The notes under the pieces were generated by a model. It made no database searches. It worked only from the letters and a program-made list of their open reading frames with translations, and was not told the origin of the DNA. Positions 18,062-26,892 of a stretch of DNA of 64,000 bases are shown one piece after another. Origin of the DNA: Brumimicrobium ulvae. GTDB taxonomy: Bacteria > Bacteroidota > Bacteroidia > Flavobacteriales_D > Crocinitomicaceae. Each line of letters begins with the position of its first letter. The stretch's first letter is position 1. The DNA lies in assembly GCF_947504225.1 (NCBI RefSeq), contig NZ_CANNGT010000007.1, forward strand, positions 108,579-172,578, given 5' to 3'. The position numbers and the translations under genes are program-made.

Positions 18062-19059
18062 ATTTCTCCTTTAATTAAGTTTACGAAGGTAACAATTCCT
18101 TCAGTTTTATTATTTGCATTGATTACTGGCAAGTACATCACTGGAAAACTCTGTTTACGCACAAGGTTTAACATGTCATCTACATTTGCCTCTGCATCAA
18201 TTGTAATGGGGTCGTGATTAATCATTTCAGTAACTTCTAGCCCTGCAATATCTTCAAAGTTTTTTATCATTGCTTTTCTAACATCAGCATTAGATATAAT
18301 CCCATCAAATTGATTGTTTTTCTCAATTATTGTAAAACCCAGTTTACCTTGATCGATGGCTTCGAGTACCCTTTTGAAAGTAATGGTTTCATATTGAACG
18401 ACCGGACATTCTTCCAATGGAATCATAAAATCTCGAATTTTAAATTGAGATTGAATAGCGCGTTTTGTCAGGTCCATTAATGCATGACCAACACTTGCCC
18501 CTTTAAACAAAAAGCTACCAGAGACGGAAGAATGCACTCCCATATTGCGGAGAATAAAAGAAACCTCTCCATTTACTCCACCATCTACGTGTACATTTTT
18601 ATTTGGATACTTCTTTTTGAATTCACGTATTTTCCTAAAATTTTCAGGGTCAAAAACGCCACCACTTTGTCCAGGGATAGTCGCCATAAAAAGCACAAAG
18701 TCATATGAAGCATATTCATCAAATGCAGACACTGGAGTTGGGGTAATTAGCGCCAATCCTTTTTCACCTTTAATATCTGCTGGAATCTCTAATTTATCTT
18801 TCAATTGTTCATACTGAAAGGTTACATATTCCACGGGGTGTTTTCTGAGTAAATCAAAGTACTTTTCTGGTGTTTCTGTGATGATGTGTAAATCGATCGG
18901 CATATCGCACCATTCTCTAATTTGAGCAATATCATCAAATACACTTAAATCATCATTACAATCTACATGTAGCAAATCCACTTGATGGGCTTCTAGATCT
19001 AGAATAGTTTCTTTTAAACTTCTGTTTTTATCAGAATATATAGAACCTGAAATTTTCAT
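18058..19059 (-). CDS. Ribulose-phosphate 3-epimerase-like protein fused to a CBS pair
   Basis: Residues 1-~210 form a TIM barrel of the ribulose-phosphate 3-epimerase family with its metal and acid-base residues kept: H31 and D33 (LLHVDCND), H58 (DLHIITETP), MATIPGQSGG as phosphate loop, and D159 (VHVDGGVNG). Residues ~215-333 are two CBS motifs (RDFMIPLEECPVV, VTEMINHDPITIDAEANVDD), which usually bind adenosyl nucleotides and regulate the attached enzyme. CBS pairs occur on arabinose-5-phosphate isomerase (KdsD), but I know of no common epimerase-CBS form. The downstream neighbours are DAHP synthase and a KdsC-like phosphatase. Substrate unknown; a pentulose or hexulose phosphate is likely. 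Confidence 0.82.
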   Translation of the reverse strand: MKISGSIYSDKNRSLKETILDLEAHQVDLLHVDCNDDLSVFDDIAQIREWCDMPIDLHIITETPEKYFDLLRKHPVEYVTFQYEQLKDKLEIPADIKGEKGLALITPTPVSAFDEYASYDFVLFMATIPGQSGGVFDPENFRKIREFKKKYPNKNVHVDGGVNGEVSFILRNMGVHSSVSGSFLFKGASVGHALMDLTKRAIQSQFKIRDFMIPLEECPVVQYETITFKRVLEAIDQGKLGFTIIEKNNQFDGIISNADVRKAMIKNFEDIAGLEVTEMINHDPITIDAEANVDDMLNLVRKQSFPVMYLPVINANNKTEGIVTFVNLIKGEI

Positions 19060-19063
19060 ATAA

Positions 19064-19444
19064 TTATCTTTTTAGTATGGGTCGAAAAGTATTGTCTGTA
19101 ATCATGATTTGCGTTTCCAAACCAAATACGTCTCTTTTTAAATCACGTTCAAGCTGTTGAATCATAGCTTCCTCTGTGATGCTTAGTAGATTTTTGTGAT
19201 ACATTTCACGTTCAATCAATTTCACCACGATCACACCATCGATTTTATCCAATTGAATAACTTGCTTTTCTTCTCCAACGAAACCTTCATTTTTCCAATA
19301 TTTGGCAAAAGCGATGGCTTTATCTTTCGGAACCGCTTCGAGAAAAAAAACACTTAAGTTCCCGTTATCAATTCGTGTTCCCATGGAAATTCCACAACCC
19401 ACCAATAAAAACGACAACAATGAAACAACAATCCAATTCTTCAT
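19064..19444 (-). CDS. Small hypothetical lipoprotein
   Basis: About 126 residues with a lipobox (LSFLLVGCGIS, C17). I chose the ATG at 19444; the longer frame would need a TTG at 19453. The mature part (FLEAVPKDKAIAFAKYWKNE, VVKLIEREMYHKN) matches no family I recognise. It is the first gene of the operon with epimerase-CBS (4-bp gap), DAHP synthase and KdsC-like phosphatase. A TAnnTTTG motif (19451-19458) lies 6 nt upstream. Confidence 0.6.
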   Translation of the reverse strand: MKNWIVVSLLSFLLVGCGISMGTRIDNGNLSVFFLEAVPKDKAIAFAKYWKNEGFVGEEKQVIQLDKIDGVIVVKLIEREMYHKNLLSITEEAMIQQLERDLKRDVFGLETQIMITDNTFRPILKR

Positions 19445-19450
19445 GATGTT

Positions 19451-19458
19451 CAAAAATA
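19451..19458 (-). promoter_or_regulatory. -7 promoter element of the lipoprotein/epimerase-CBS operon
   Basis: TATTTTTG on the minus strand matches TAnnTTTG and ends 6 nt before the ATG at 19444, so the transcript would have almost no leader. No clear -33 TTG is seen. Confidence 0.4.
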
Positions 19459-19582
19459 TAAAGATAATCTTAAAGCATCTTCTTTTAAAACGAAAATAAG
19501 CATTGATCTGCTTAAGTTTTTAGTTTGTTTAACGTGATTAAGGTTGAAATGAGTGTTTATCGCAGAAAACAATACATGGTGC

Positions 19583-19615
19583 AAAAAAAAACGACCCAAT
19601 TCAATTGAGTCGTTT
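19583..19615 (-). terminator. Terminator of ilvE
   Basis: A near-perfect inverted repeat (AAACGAC...GTCGTTT with AATT inner arms, one mismatch) followed on the minus strand by a run of T. It lies 21 bp beyond the ilvE stop codon. Confidence 0.85.
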
Positions 19616-19636
19616 CTTATTTCTTTTAAAGATAAA

Positions 19637-20704
19637 TTAGATTTTTTTAACCCATCCAAATCGATCTTCAATTCTTCCGTATTTAATATTGTCTAGTTCC
19701 TCCACTACTTTCTTCGAGAAAGTACGTTTCTCTTCTCCTGGAAGGTGATATTCTTTACCTTTAAATCCAATCATTTTAACAGGTGCTATTGTTGCAGCAG
19801 TTCCTGCTCCAAACGCTTCCGTCATTCTACCTTCTTCAATGGCTTCAATAATTTCTTTCACTGTAATTTTGCGTTCTTCAACGGTCATTCCCCAGTCCTT
19901 AGCGACTTCAATTACGCTACGTTTTGTAATCCCTGCAAGAATTGTATCCGATTCTTTAGGAGTCACCAATTTTCCGTCAATAACAAAAAGAATATTCATC
20001 GTTCCTGCTTCTTCTACATATTCATGAGTTTGAGCATCGGTCCAAATCAATTGATGATAACCTTGATCTTGCGCTAATTTCGCTGGATACAAAGAAGCGG
20101 CATAGTTACCTGCTGCTTTTGCTGCTCCAACTCCACCTGCTGCTGCACGCGTATAATCCTCCTCAATTTTCAAATTAATGGCCTCAGTATAGTAAGAACC
20201 AACCGGACATGTAAATATCATGAAACGGTATGTTTCAGAAGGCTTAATCCCAGTATATCCATCAGTTGCAAACATGAATGGGCGAATGTACATTGAATTC
20301 GTACTTTTCTTCGGTACCCACTGATCATCAAATCTCAATAGCTCATTCAAGCAAAACAAGAATAAATCTTCAGGAATATCAGCCATACACATACGGTGAG
20401 CAGACTTTCTAAAACGCTGAGCATTCATTTCAGGACGAAAAACTACTGGATCACCATCTTTGGTTCTGTATGCTTTCATCCCTTCAAAAATCGACTGTCC
20501 GTAGTGAATTGCAGATGTTGCTGGGTGTAATGCCATATCTCCAAAAGGAATAATTTCAGGTTCTCCCCATTTTCCATCTTTAAAATCCATGACCAACATG
20601 TGATCAGAAAAAACCCTTCCAAAAGGAATGTTATCCCAATCCACTTCATTGATTTTACTGTTTTGAGTTCGTGTAGCTTTGATTGTATATTTTGATGTTT
20701 CCAT
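19637..20704 (-). CDS. ilvE: Branched-chain amino acid aminotransferase
   Basis: A fold-type IV PLP aminotransferase that interconverts valine, leucine and isoleucine with their 2-oxo acids. The PLP lysine is in VGAAKAAGNYAAS. Other family segments are FEGMKAYRTKDG, YIRPFMFAT, EEAGTMNILFV and GITKRSVIEVA. It has about 355 residues from the ATG at 20704 (METSKYTI); an earlier in-frame ATG at 20752 lies upstream of the promoter motif and is rejected. It is divergent from recQ. Confidence 0.94.
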   Translation of the reverse strand: METSKYTIKATRTQNSKINEVDWDNIPFGRVFSDHMLVMDFKDGKWGEPEIIPFGDMALHPATSAIHYGQSIFEGMKAYRTKDGDPVVFRPEMNAQRFRKSAHRMCMADIPEDLFLFCLNELLRFDDQWVPKKSTNSMYIRPFMFATDGYTGIKPSETYRFMIFTCPVGSYYTEAINLKIEEDYTRAAAGGVGAAKAAGNYAASLYPAKLAQDQGYHQLIWTDAQTHEYVEEAGTMNILFVIDGKLVTPKESDTILAGITKRSVIEVAKDWGMTVEERKITVKEIIEAIEEGRMTEAFGAGTAATIAPVKMIGFKGKEYHLPGEEKRTFSKKVVEELDNIKYGRIEDRFGWVKKI

Positions 20705-20723
20705 ATTATTTTTGATATTGCTG

Positions 20724-20731
20724 CAAATATA
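20724..20731 (-). promoter_or_regulatory. -7 promoter element of ilvE
   Basis: TATATTTG on the minus strand matches TAnnTTTG; it lies 19 nt upstream of the ilvE ATG. Confidence 0.5.
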
Positions 20732-20784
20732 CTGTTTTTTCAATAGACTCACTAATCACCCTTCAAATTTGCTTTATTTTTAAC

Positions 20785-20792
20785 TACATTTG
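20785..20792 (+). promoter_or_regulatory. -7 promoter element of recQ
   Basis: TACATTTG matches TAnnTTTG and lies 19 nt before the recQ TTG start. It forms a divergent pair with the ilvE promoter. Confidence 0.45.
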
Positions 20793-20811
20793 TTAAATAA
20801 ATTTCTGACCA

Positions 20812-22695
20812 TTGACAGCTGTTGAGATATTAAAAAAATACTGGGGATTTGAGAGTTTCCGCAAGCAACAAGAGGACATTGTTCAAAGTGCCATTAACGG
20901 CCGAGACACCTTCGCTTTGTTGCCAACCGGAGGTGGGAAATCAATCTGTTTTCAAGTTCCAGGAATCGCTAGAGAAGGGATTTGCTTGGTCATCTCCCCT
21001 TTGATTGCGCTAATGCAAGACCAAGTCAAAAACTTAAAGTCAAAAGGATTAAAAGCTGCGGCCATCACATCAGGAATGTCGAGAAGAGAAATCGACATTA
21101 TTCTTGACAATGCGAAATTTGGAGGATTAGACTTTTTGTACGTTTCTCCTGAGCGATTAAAAACAGATATTTTTCTGGCCCGGTTCAAACAAATGCAAGT
21201 TTCACTCATTGCCATTGATGAAGCTCATTGTATTTCCCAATGGGGACACGATTTTCGTCCTCCATATTTAGAAATTTATAAACTGCGCGAGATTCATCCT
21301 GAGGTTCCGATGATTGCTGTTACGGCAACAGCAACCGAAGAAGTCAGAAAAGACATTATAGAACAACTTCAAATGCGCAACACCAATTATTTTGAAGGTG
21401 ATTTTGCGCGTGACAATATTTCTTATGAAGTTTATGCTGTTGAAAATAAGAGAAATGCTATTCTTAAAGCTTGCAAAAGATTTAGTGGATCCACTGGAAT
21501 CGTGTATTGTCAAACAAGAAGAGAAACCAAAGAAATAGCCCGTTTACTCATTGCGCACAACCTTTCTGCAGGAGTTTATCACGGTGGACTCCCAGGGGAG
21601 GAACGGAAGAAAAAATTAGATGCTTGGCTAAACAATCACATTAGAATTATAGTTGCTACCAATGCTTTTGGTATGGGAATCGATAAACCAGACGTGCGTT
21701 TTGTGTTGCATTATGAAATTCCGAACAATCTAGAAGCCTACTTCCAAGAGGCAGGTCGTTCCGGTAGAGATGGTAAAGCCTCTAGAAATATGGCGTTTTA
21801 TTCGCAAGTTGACTTAGTTAAATTACGACAACGAATAGCACAACAATTCCCTCCTATTGACTTCATCAAAACGGTATATCGTGCATTGTGTAATCATTTC
21901 AGTATCGCAATTGGCTCGGGAATGAATGAAAGTTACGGTCTTAACATCAAGGAATTGGTAAAGAAATATGATTTTGAGCCTTTACCGACCTATAACGCAT
22001 TAAAAATCCTTCAACTAAACGGGTCAATTCTCTTTAACGAAGCTGTTTTTCATCCAACAAAACTGAAATTTATTGTAAGCAACAAAACGCTCTACAACTT
22101 CCAACTAAAAAACGAAGAATACGACCCTTTAATTTCATTAATATCTAGAAGTAATCCTGGGATTTTTTCCAACTACTATGAAGTCAACGAAGCAAAAATT
22201 GCGCAGAAACTCAGAAAATCAACAGCACAGATTCACAAAGAATTACAATACATCGAAAAACAAGGACTGGCTGATATTTCATGGCAATCTGAACTGCCCC
22301 AAGTAACCTTGCTTCATGAGCGCTTACCCGATGAATACATGCGCATCGACCAAAAGGTTTACCAAACACGAAAGGATGTAGCATTAAAGAAATTGGAAAG
22401 CATGTTGAATTTTGTTCAAGAACCCATTTGTCGCTCCATCTTGCTCCTAAAGTATTTTGGACAAGAAGGAAAGCCGTGTGGCAAGTGTGACATCTGTTTA
22501 GCAGAAGAAAAGTCAAATTACAGCGCCGAAGAACTTCAAGGAATTATCGAAAATCTACTGGAGGAAAAAGCGTTTACTTTGGAAGAATTCTTAGCAGAAC
22601 TTAAAGGAGTTGAACGCCATCATTTAGTGGGTGTATTGAATTGGATGTTAGATGTTCAATTGGTTCAGTATAAAGACGGCGCTTTTTCAAAGTAA
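20812..22695 (+). CDS. recQ: ATP-dependent DNA helicase RecQ
   Basis: A 3'-5' DNA helicase of recombination and repair. Motif I is LPTGGGKSICFQ (near residue 40), motif II DEAHCISQWGHDFRP, motif VI QEAGRSGRDG. The C-terminal zinc-binding region shows CRSILLLKYFG and CGKCDIC. The winged-helix domain is present, but the last ~80 residues do not look like a clear HRDC domain. The start is TTG at 20812 (TAVEILKKYWGFESFR); the homology begins immediately after it. Confidence 0.94.
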   Translation: MTAVEILKKYWGFESFRKQQEDIVQSAINGRDTFALLPTGGGKSICFQVPGIAREGICLVISPLIALMQDQVKNLKSKGLKAAAITSGMSRREIDIILDNAKFGGLDFLYVSPERLKTDIFLARFKQMQVSLIAIDEAHCISQWGHDFRPPYLEIYKLREIHPEVPMIAVTATATEEVRKDIIEQLQMRNTNYFEGDFARDNISYEVYAVENKRNAILKACKRFSGSTGIVYCQTRRETKEIARLLIAHNLSAGVYHGGLPGEERKKKLDAWLNNHIRIIVATNAFGMGIDKPDVRFVLHYEIPNNLEAYFQEAGRSGRDGKASRNMAFYSQVDLVKLRQRIAQQFPPIDFIKTVYRALCNHFSIAIGSGMNESYGLNIKELVKKYDFEPLPTYNALKILQLNGSILFNEAVFHPTKLKFIVSNKTLYNFQLKNEEYDPLISLISRSNPGIFSNYYEVNEAKIAQKLRKSTAQIHKELQYIEKQGLADISWQSELPQVTLLHERLPDEYMRIDQKVYQTRKDVALKKLESMLNFVQEPICRSILLLKYFGQEGKPCGKCDICLAEEKSNYSAEELQGIIENLLEEKAFTLEEFLAELKGVERHHLVGVLNWMLDVQLVQYKDGAFSK

Positions 22696-22703
22696 ATGAA
22701 CCA

Positions 22704-23888
22704 TTAAAAATCAATGGTATTGTAGGGAGATTGGTTAAAGAACATTTTTTCAAAATAGTGCTTAAACTGTATTCCTTCAAAGTAAAAGGAAAGAATCTGT
22801 TTGTAATTTAATCCGTGTTTTGCCATTCCCATAGCTCCTTCTTGACATAATCCAACGCCATGTCCAAAGCCACGGCCCTTAATCACCACATCTTGACCTT
22901 CAGGATAGCAAGAGAAAAAAGTAGATTTTAATTTGAAGTGATACCTTAAATCACGTAATGGAATTCCTAAATGTGGACTCAAATAAAATGCTTTTCTGTC
23001 CTCTTGTTCAAAAGTATACACAACCTGCTTGTACAAGCTGTCTTCAATGGGATAAAAATAAGTGTTGACTAAAAAGTTTCTCCATTCTACCTTAGGAATT
23101 CTCTTTTCCCAAGTTGCTTGACGGGTGTAAATACAAAATGTATCCTTGAAAGGTTGTAAATATGGAATTTCTTCTCTCCACACATAATCAGACCTACTGG
23201 TTTGCCCTCCACAATTGGCATGAAAAAAACCATCGATCAATTGATTGGTCATTGTATCAACAATATAAAGTCCGTCCGTTGCAATCACCGCTTTTCGAAT
23301 ATCATCTGTATAGATTAATTTATTGAAATAAGCTTGACAATGAACTTGATCACATAAATTAAAACCTTCTTTTGCATGCCTATTAAAGTACTTCAAAGCG
23401 TAAGTTCTTGAAATAACCGCTTGAGCTTTATAATATTCGATGGGTTTTCCACCACCACCTTCAGATTCAACCACACCGCCAAGATAATGTTCAAAAGACA
23501 CATCATTTACAATGGAAAGGCCTTTCTTTCCAGATGAAATTTTAAATCCATCGTGGTATTTTCTTTCTTTTAAAACAGGTGTTCTGGGACGCAATCGCAA
23601 GGCAAAATGATTTCCCGTAGGTTTCAATGTCACTTGATTAAAAGTACCGAGTGACCTCACCCCTTTTTTAAGTTCAACTTTATTTCCCACGCGTGTAATC
23701 GAAACAAACTCATTCGGCAGCAGTGCGCCAAAAGGTGTGGTATCTCCAAAAATCATATAACTTCCTTCATAATAGGAGAAGTCAATGCGTTGGATGTTGT
23801 GAGAACGGTAAACTCCTATGTTAATATCATTTCCCATCGCTATTGGCGAAGAGACCATTAAGATAAACATTAGGAGTAATCGCTTCAT
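22704..23888 (-). CDS. SpoIID/LytB-domain protein
   Basis: A 394-residue exported protein with a signal peptide (LLLMFILMVSSPIAMG). The SpoIID domain is clear: HYLGGVVESEGGG, EYYKAQAVISRTYALKY, and near the C-terminus GRGFGHGVGLCQEGAMGMA. SpoIID in Bacillus is a lytic transglycosylase acting on denuded glycan; non-sporulating Bacteroidota carry homologues of unknown role that may remodel peptidoglycan. It precedes no obvious partner but lies 13 bp downstream of lpxB, so the two may be co-transcribed. Confidence 0.88.
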   Translation of the reverse strand: MKRLLLMFILMVSSPIAMGNDINIGVYRSHNIQRIDFSYYEGSYMIFGDTTPFGALLPNEFVSITRVGNKVELKKGVRSLGTFNQVTLKPTGNHFALRLRPRTPVLKERKYHDGFKISSGKKGLSIVNDVSFEHYLGGVVESEGGGGKPIEYYKAQAVISRTYALKYFNRHAKEGFNLCDQVHCQAYFNKLIYTDDIRKAVIATDGLYIVDTMTNQLIDGFFHANCGGQTSRSDYVWREEIPYLQPFKDTFCIYTRQATWEKRIPKVEWRNFLVNTYFYPIEDSLYKQVVYTFEQEDRKAFYLSPHLGIPLRDLRYHFKLKSTFFSCYPEGQDVVIKGRGFGHGVGLCQEGAMGMAKHGLNYKQILSFYFEGIQFKHYFEKMFFNQSPYNTIDF

Positions 23889-23901
23889 TCCACGAAAATA
23901 A

Positions 23902-25029
23902 TTATTTATTGGTTAATTGAATCAAGACTTCTTTTGCTGCTTTTTTACTTGCTCCACCTTCACCTAGAATTTTGAGCAATTCAGAATAATCCTTTTTTAG
24001 TTTCTCATTTTTCGCTTGTCCTGGCAGAATCAACTGAAGTTCTTTTTCTATTTGTTCTGCGTTACATTCTTGTTGAATCAATTCCTTAACAGCTTCTTTT
24101 TGAAGAATTAAATTGACTAAACTAATATAATCTACTTTAATCAACCGTTTTGCAATGTGATATGAAATAGAGGAACCCTTATAACAAACCACTTCAGGCA
24201 CTTCAAAAAGTGCTGTTTCTAAAGTTGCCGTTCCAGAAGTTACCAAAGCTGCGGTGGCAATAGAAAGTAAATCATAAGTTTCACCATGAATTAACCTTAC
24301 GTTTTCAGAGTGTTTTAAAAAAGGTTCATAAAACGTACTAGGCATTGCAGGCGCACCAGCAATAACGAATTGGTACTCATCAAATTTCGATAAGCTGTCC
24401 AACATAATTGGAAGCTTCGTATTGATTTCTTGTTTACGGCTTCCAGGCAGAAGCGCAATCACCGGACGTTCGTCTAAGTTATGCTTGGCATACAAATCAA
24501 CCTTATCTGTTCTGGCAATAAATTGTTCAACTGCATCCAATAAAGGGTGTCCAACAAAAGTCACATCCATTCCGAATTTAGCATAGAATTCTTTTTCAAA
24601 AGGAAGGATGACCAACATTTTGTCCACCACTTTCTTTATGGTATGAACACGATTTTGTTTCCACGCCCAAATTTGCGGTGAGATATAATAAATTACTGGA
24701 ATACCCTGAGCTTTAGCCCACTTTGCAATCCTCAGATTGAATCCGGGGTAATCCACCAACACCAAAGCATCTGGTTTATACTTTAGAATATCTTGTTTAC
24801 AAAACTTAATATTTCCAAGGATGGTTTTTAAGTTGGCAACTACCTCAACAAACCCCATAAAGGCAAGGTCCGAGATGTGTTTCACAGGTTTACCAACAAC
24901 TTCTGCCATATTGTCTCCACCCCAGTATCGAAAGTCAACATTAGCATCTTCCTCTAAAATTGCTTTCATCAGGTTTGCTGCATGCAAATCTCCAGATGCC
25001 TCACCAGCTATGATATATAGTTTTTTCAC
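23902..25029 (-). CDS. lpxB: Lipid-A-disaccharide synthase LpxB
   Basis: A GT19 glycosyltransferase that joins UDP-diacylglucosamine and lipid X into the lipid A disaccharide at the inner membrane. Signatures: AGEASGDLHAANLMKA at the start, ISPQIWAWKQNRV, LPFEKEFYAKFGMDVTFVGHPL, LLPGSRKQEI, TSGTATLE. It uses a GTG start that overlaps the upstream small membrane protein gene by 4 bp. At 375 residues it has normal length. It supplies the step after LpxD/C/A, which are 20 kb away. Confidence 0.95.
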   Translation of the reverse strand: MKKLYIIAGEASGDLHAANLMKAILEEDANVDFRYWGGDNMAEVVGKPVKHISDLAFMGFVEVVANLKTILGNIKFCKQDILKYKPDALVLVDYPGFNLRIAKWAKAQGIPVIYYISPQIWAWKQNRVHTIKKVVDKMLVILPFEKEFYAKFGMDVTFVGHPLLDAVEQFIARTDKVDLYAKHNLDERPVIALLPGSRKQEINTKLPIMLDSLSKFDEYQFVIAGAPAMPSTFYEPFLKHSENVRLIHGETYDLLSIATAALVTSGTATLETALFEVPEVVCYKGSSISYHIAKRLIKVDYISLVNLILQKEAVKELIQQECNAEQIEKELQLILPGQAKNEKLKKDYSELLKILGEGGASKKAAKEVLIQLTNK

Positions 25030-25340
25030 AAAAGAATTAATAATGCAACAATAACAGTTAGAAAAATGGTAACAGCAACTAGTCCTGTTGTAAATTTATC
25101 CCATCGCCATTGAAAATTTGTAAAATAAAATAAAAGTAAATTAGGAATCACCGGAAAGATCAACAATTCGTTTCTATTGTTTGAGCTTGAAGCCATAAAA
25201 CGATAAACTTCACTTAATGATTTAGTATCATGTTTCCACTGCCAGAAAAAGACAAAGCCGAGTATTGGCAATACTATTCCGAAAATTAAACCGATTACTT
25301 TCTTGTCCAGCTTTTTCCCTAAATTATTAATTACTCCCAT
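25026..25340 (-). CDS. Small membrane protein of unknown function
   Basis: A 104-residue protein with three predicted membrane segments (VIGLIFGIVLPILGFVFF; LLIFPVIPNLLLFYF; LVAVTIFLTVIVALLILL). Its stop overlaps the lpxB GTG start by 4 bp, and it lies 15 bp after surE. Position suggests a membrane role tied to lipid A, but no family is recognised. Confidence 0.7.
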   Translation of the reverse strand: MGVINNLGKKLDKKVIGLIFGIVLPILGFVFFWQWKHDTKSLSEVYRFMASSSNNRNELLIFPVIPNLLLFYFTNFQWRWDKFTTGLVAVTIFLTVIVALLILL

Positions 25341-25355
25341 TCCTTTTATTTAAAC

Positions 25356-26126
25356 TTAAAATTCCCATTCATTGATTTCGCTTATCACATGGTAAGCAGT
25401 CATGTCAAACTGTGTTGGTACTACACTTACAAACCCATTGTCCAAGGCCCAAATATCGGTATCTTCTCTCCAATCGTCTCGATTAAACTCACCTTTCAAC
25501 CAATAATATGGTTTTCCATACTGGTCTTGTCTTTTATCAAAACTATCTTTCCAATACGCTTTGGCTTGTCTACACACCTTTATCCCCTTAATCTCTTCAG
25601 TTTTCAATTGGGGAATATTCACATTCAAACAAATACTTTTAGGAAACTCTCCACTTAATGCACGGCCAACGACTTCTTTAACGGCCCATTGAGATCCAGA
25701 AAAATCTGCATCTGAGTCAAAATCCAAGAGTGAAAAACCAATTGAAGGAATATCCTCCATTGCTCCTTCTACCGCGGCAGACATTGTTCCCGAGTAAAGC
25801 ACATTCGAAGCGCTATTTTCTCCATGATTAATGCCCGAAACCAAAAGATCAGGTTTTCCTTTTATCACCTCGGCAATGGCTAGTTTTACACAATCTACAG
25901 GAGTTCCCGTACAAGTATAAGCATTGTAATTTTCATACAAAGGAGAAGGATCAAGTCTTAAAACATCATTTACTGTAATCGCATGTCCCATTCCCGATTG
26001 AGGTTTGTCTGGCGCAACAATTACGATATCACCAAAAGGTTCTACCGCCTCTATAAGACTGCGCAATCCTTTCGCTTGAATTCCGTCATCGTTTGTGACT
26101 AAAATCAATGGACGTTTTTTTGACAT
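25356..26126 (-). CDS. surE: 5'/3'-nucleotidase SurE
   Basis: A stationary-phase survival phosphatase that dephosphorylates nucleoside monophosphates. Metal-site motifs: LVTNDDGIQAKG, VVAPDKPQSGMGH, DLLVSGINHGEN, YSGTMSAAVEG. I chose the ATG at 26126 (MSKKRPLILV) over one 9 bp upstream. It heads a surE-membrane protein-lpxB-spoIID run on the minus strand and borders the accessory island. Confidence 0.94.
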   Translation of the reverse strand: MSKKRPLILVTNDDGIQAKGLRSLIEAVEPFGDIVIVAPDKPQSGMGHAITVNDVLRLDPSPLYENYNAYTCTGTPVDCVKLAIAEVIKGKPDLLVSGINHGENSASNVLYSGTMSAAVEGAMEDIPSIGFSLLDFDSDADFSGSQWAVKEVVGRALSGEFPKSICLNVNIPQLKTEEIKGIKVCRQAKAYWKDSFDKRQDQYGKPYYWLKGEFNRDDWREDTDIWALDNGFVSVVPTQFDMTAYHVISEINEWEF

Positions 26127-26687
26127 TTCTTTCATTTTTGATGAGTTGCGAAAATAAACATATCTTTTGTGAATGTGTGTTTTGTAGAAAGGAATTTCAG
26201 TTTATCTAATTCATTTTTTGGCCACTAATTCCGCTTACAACCTGTAGTTTGTATTTGAAAACAGACGATTTTTATAAATTGAATAAATTTTGAGAATTAT
26301 TTTACTTTTCTTTCTTTAGGAGATGCCATAGCATCAGCCGACAAGAAAAAAATTAAAAGAAGCTCAAAAGAATCGATTTTAATATTGCTGTGTTTCCAAA
26401 TTCAAACTATTAAGTTTGCTTATTCTTTTTGGCAGTCAATGCAATTTGTGGGAGCTTCACAAGGTCGCTACACAAATTCACTTGCCTTGCAAAACAAAAA
26501 GAAGTTCACAAAGCTACCGGTTTTCGTCGGGGTGGAAATCGAAGCTTCGTGTTGGAATAGTAAGCGTAGAATTAAACGATTATTATACGTATAATCATTC
26601 GGGTAGGAAGTGGGTTAAATTTTTTACTTTTTTTATAATCAATTGAAAAGGCCTGTTGTAGTTGAGGTTTAGTATTGAAATTAATGT

Positions 26688-26695
26688 TATATTTG
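26688..26695 (+). promoter_or_regulatory. Candidate -7 promoter element of the hsdR operon
   Basis: TATATTTG matches TAnnTTTG, about 197 bp upstream of hsdR. A TTG lies 23 nt upstream, slightly far for a -33 element. If used, the leader would contain the direct repeat at 26803-26854. Confidence 0.35.
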
Positions 26696-26802
26696 GTGGG
26701 GAAATATAGAGGTGATATATGTGTAATTGCGTATAGCCAATTGTTGTAAGCAAGCTAAAACCAGCCGTACAAACAGCACATTTGGTTTTTGCCGACACAA
26801 AA

Positions 26803-26854
26803 GCCAACCCTCGAAAAAACCAAAAGAGCTGTTTTTTGCCAACGCTCGAAAAAA
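26803..26854 (+). repeat. Imperfect 17-bp direct repeat before hsdR
   Basis: GCCAACCCTCGAAAAAA (26803-26819) recurs as GCCAACGCTCGAAAAAA (26838-26854) with one mismatch and a 35-bp period. TTTGCCAACGCT occurs again at 37203-37214 beyond hsdM. Confidence 0.6.
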
Positions 26855-26892
26855 TAGAAGAAGATTGAATATTAAGAATTGAACAATAAAGA

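Larger units (their letters stand above)
26136..26892. other. Long intergenic region bordering the defence island
   Basis: Over 750 bp without a convincing gene. Open frames up to 76 codons on either strand show no domain, signal peptide or promoter and look like chance. The right part holds a candidate promoter (26688-26695) and an imperfect direct repeat (26803-26854) before hsdR. The left end is probably the surE upstream region; the middle may be decayed accessory DNA. Confidence 0.6.

Noticed and set aside
26385..26646. Small plus-strand genes in the spacer before hsdR
   Set aside because: The frames overlap each other, show no domain, signal peptide or plausible start, and are basic and serine-rich as chance frames often are.
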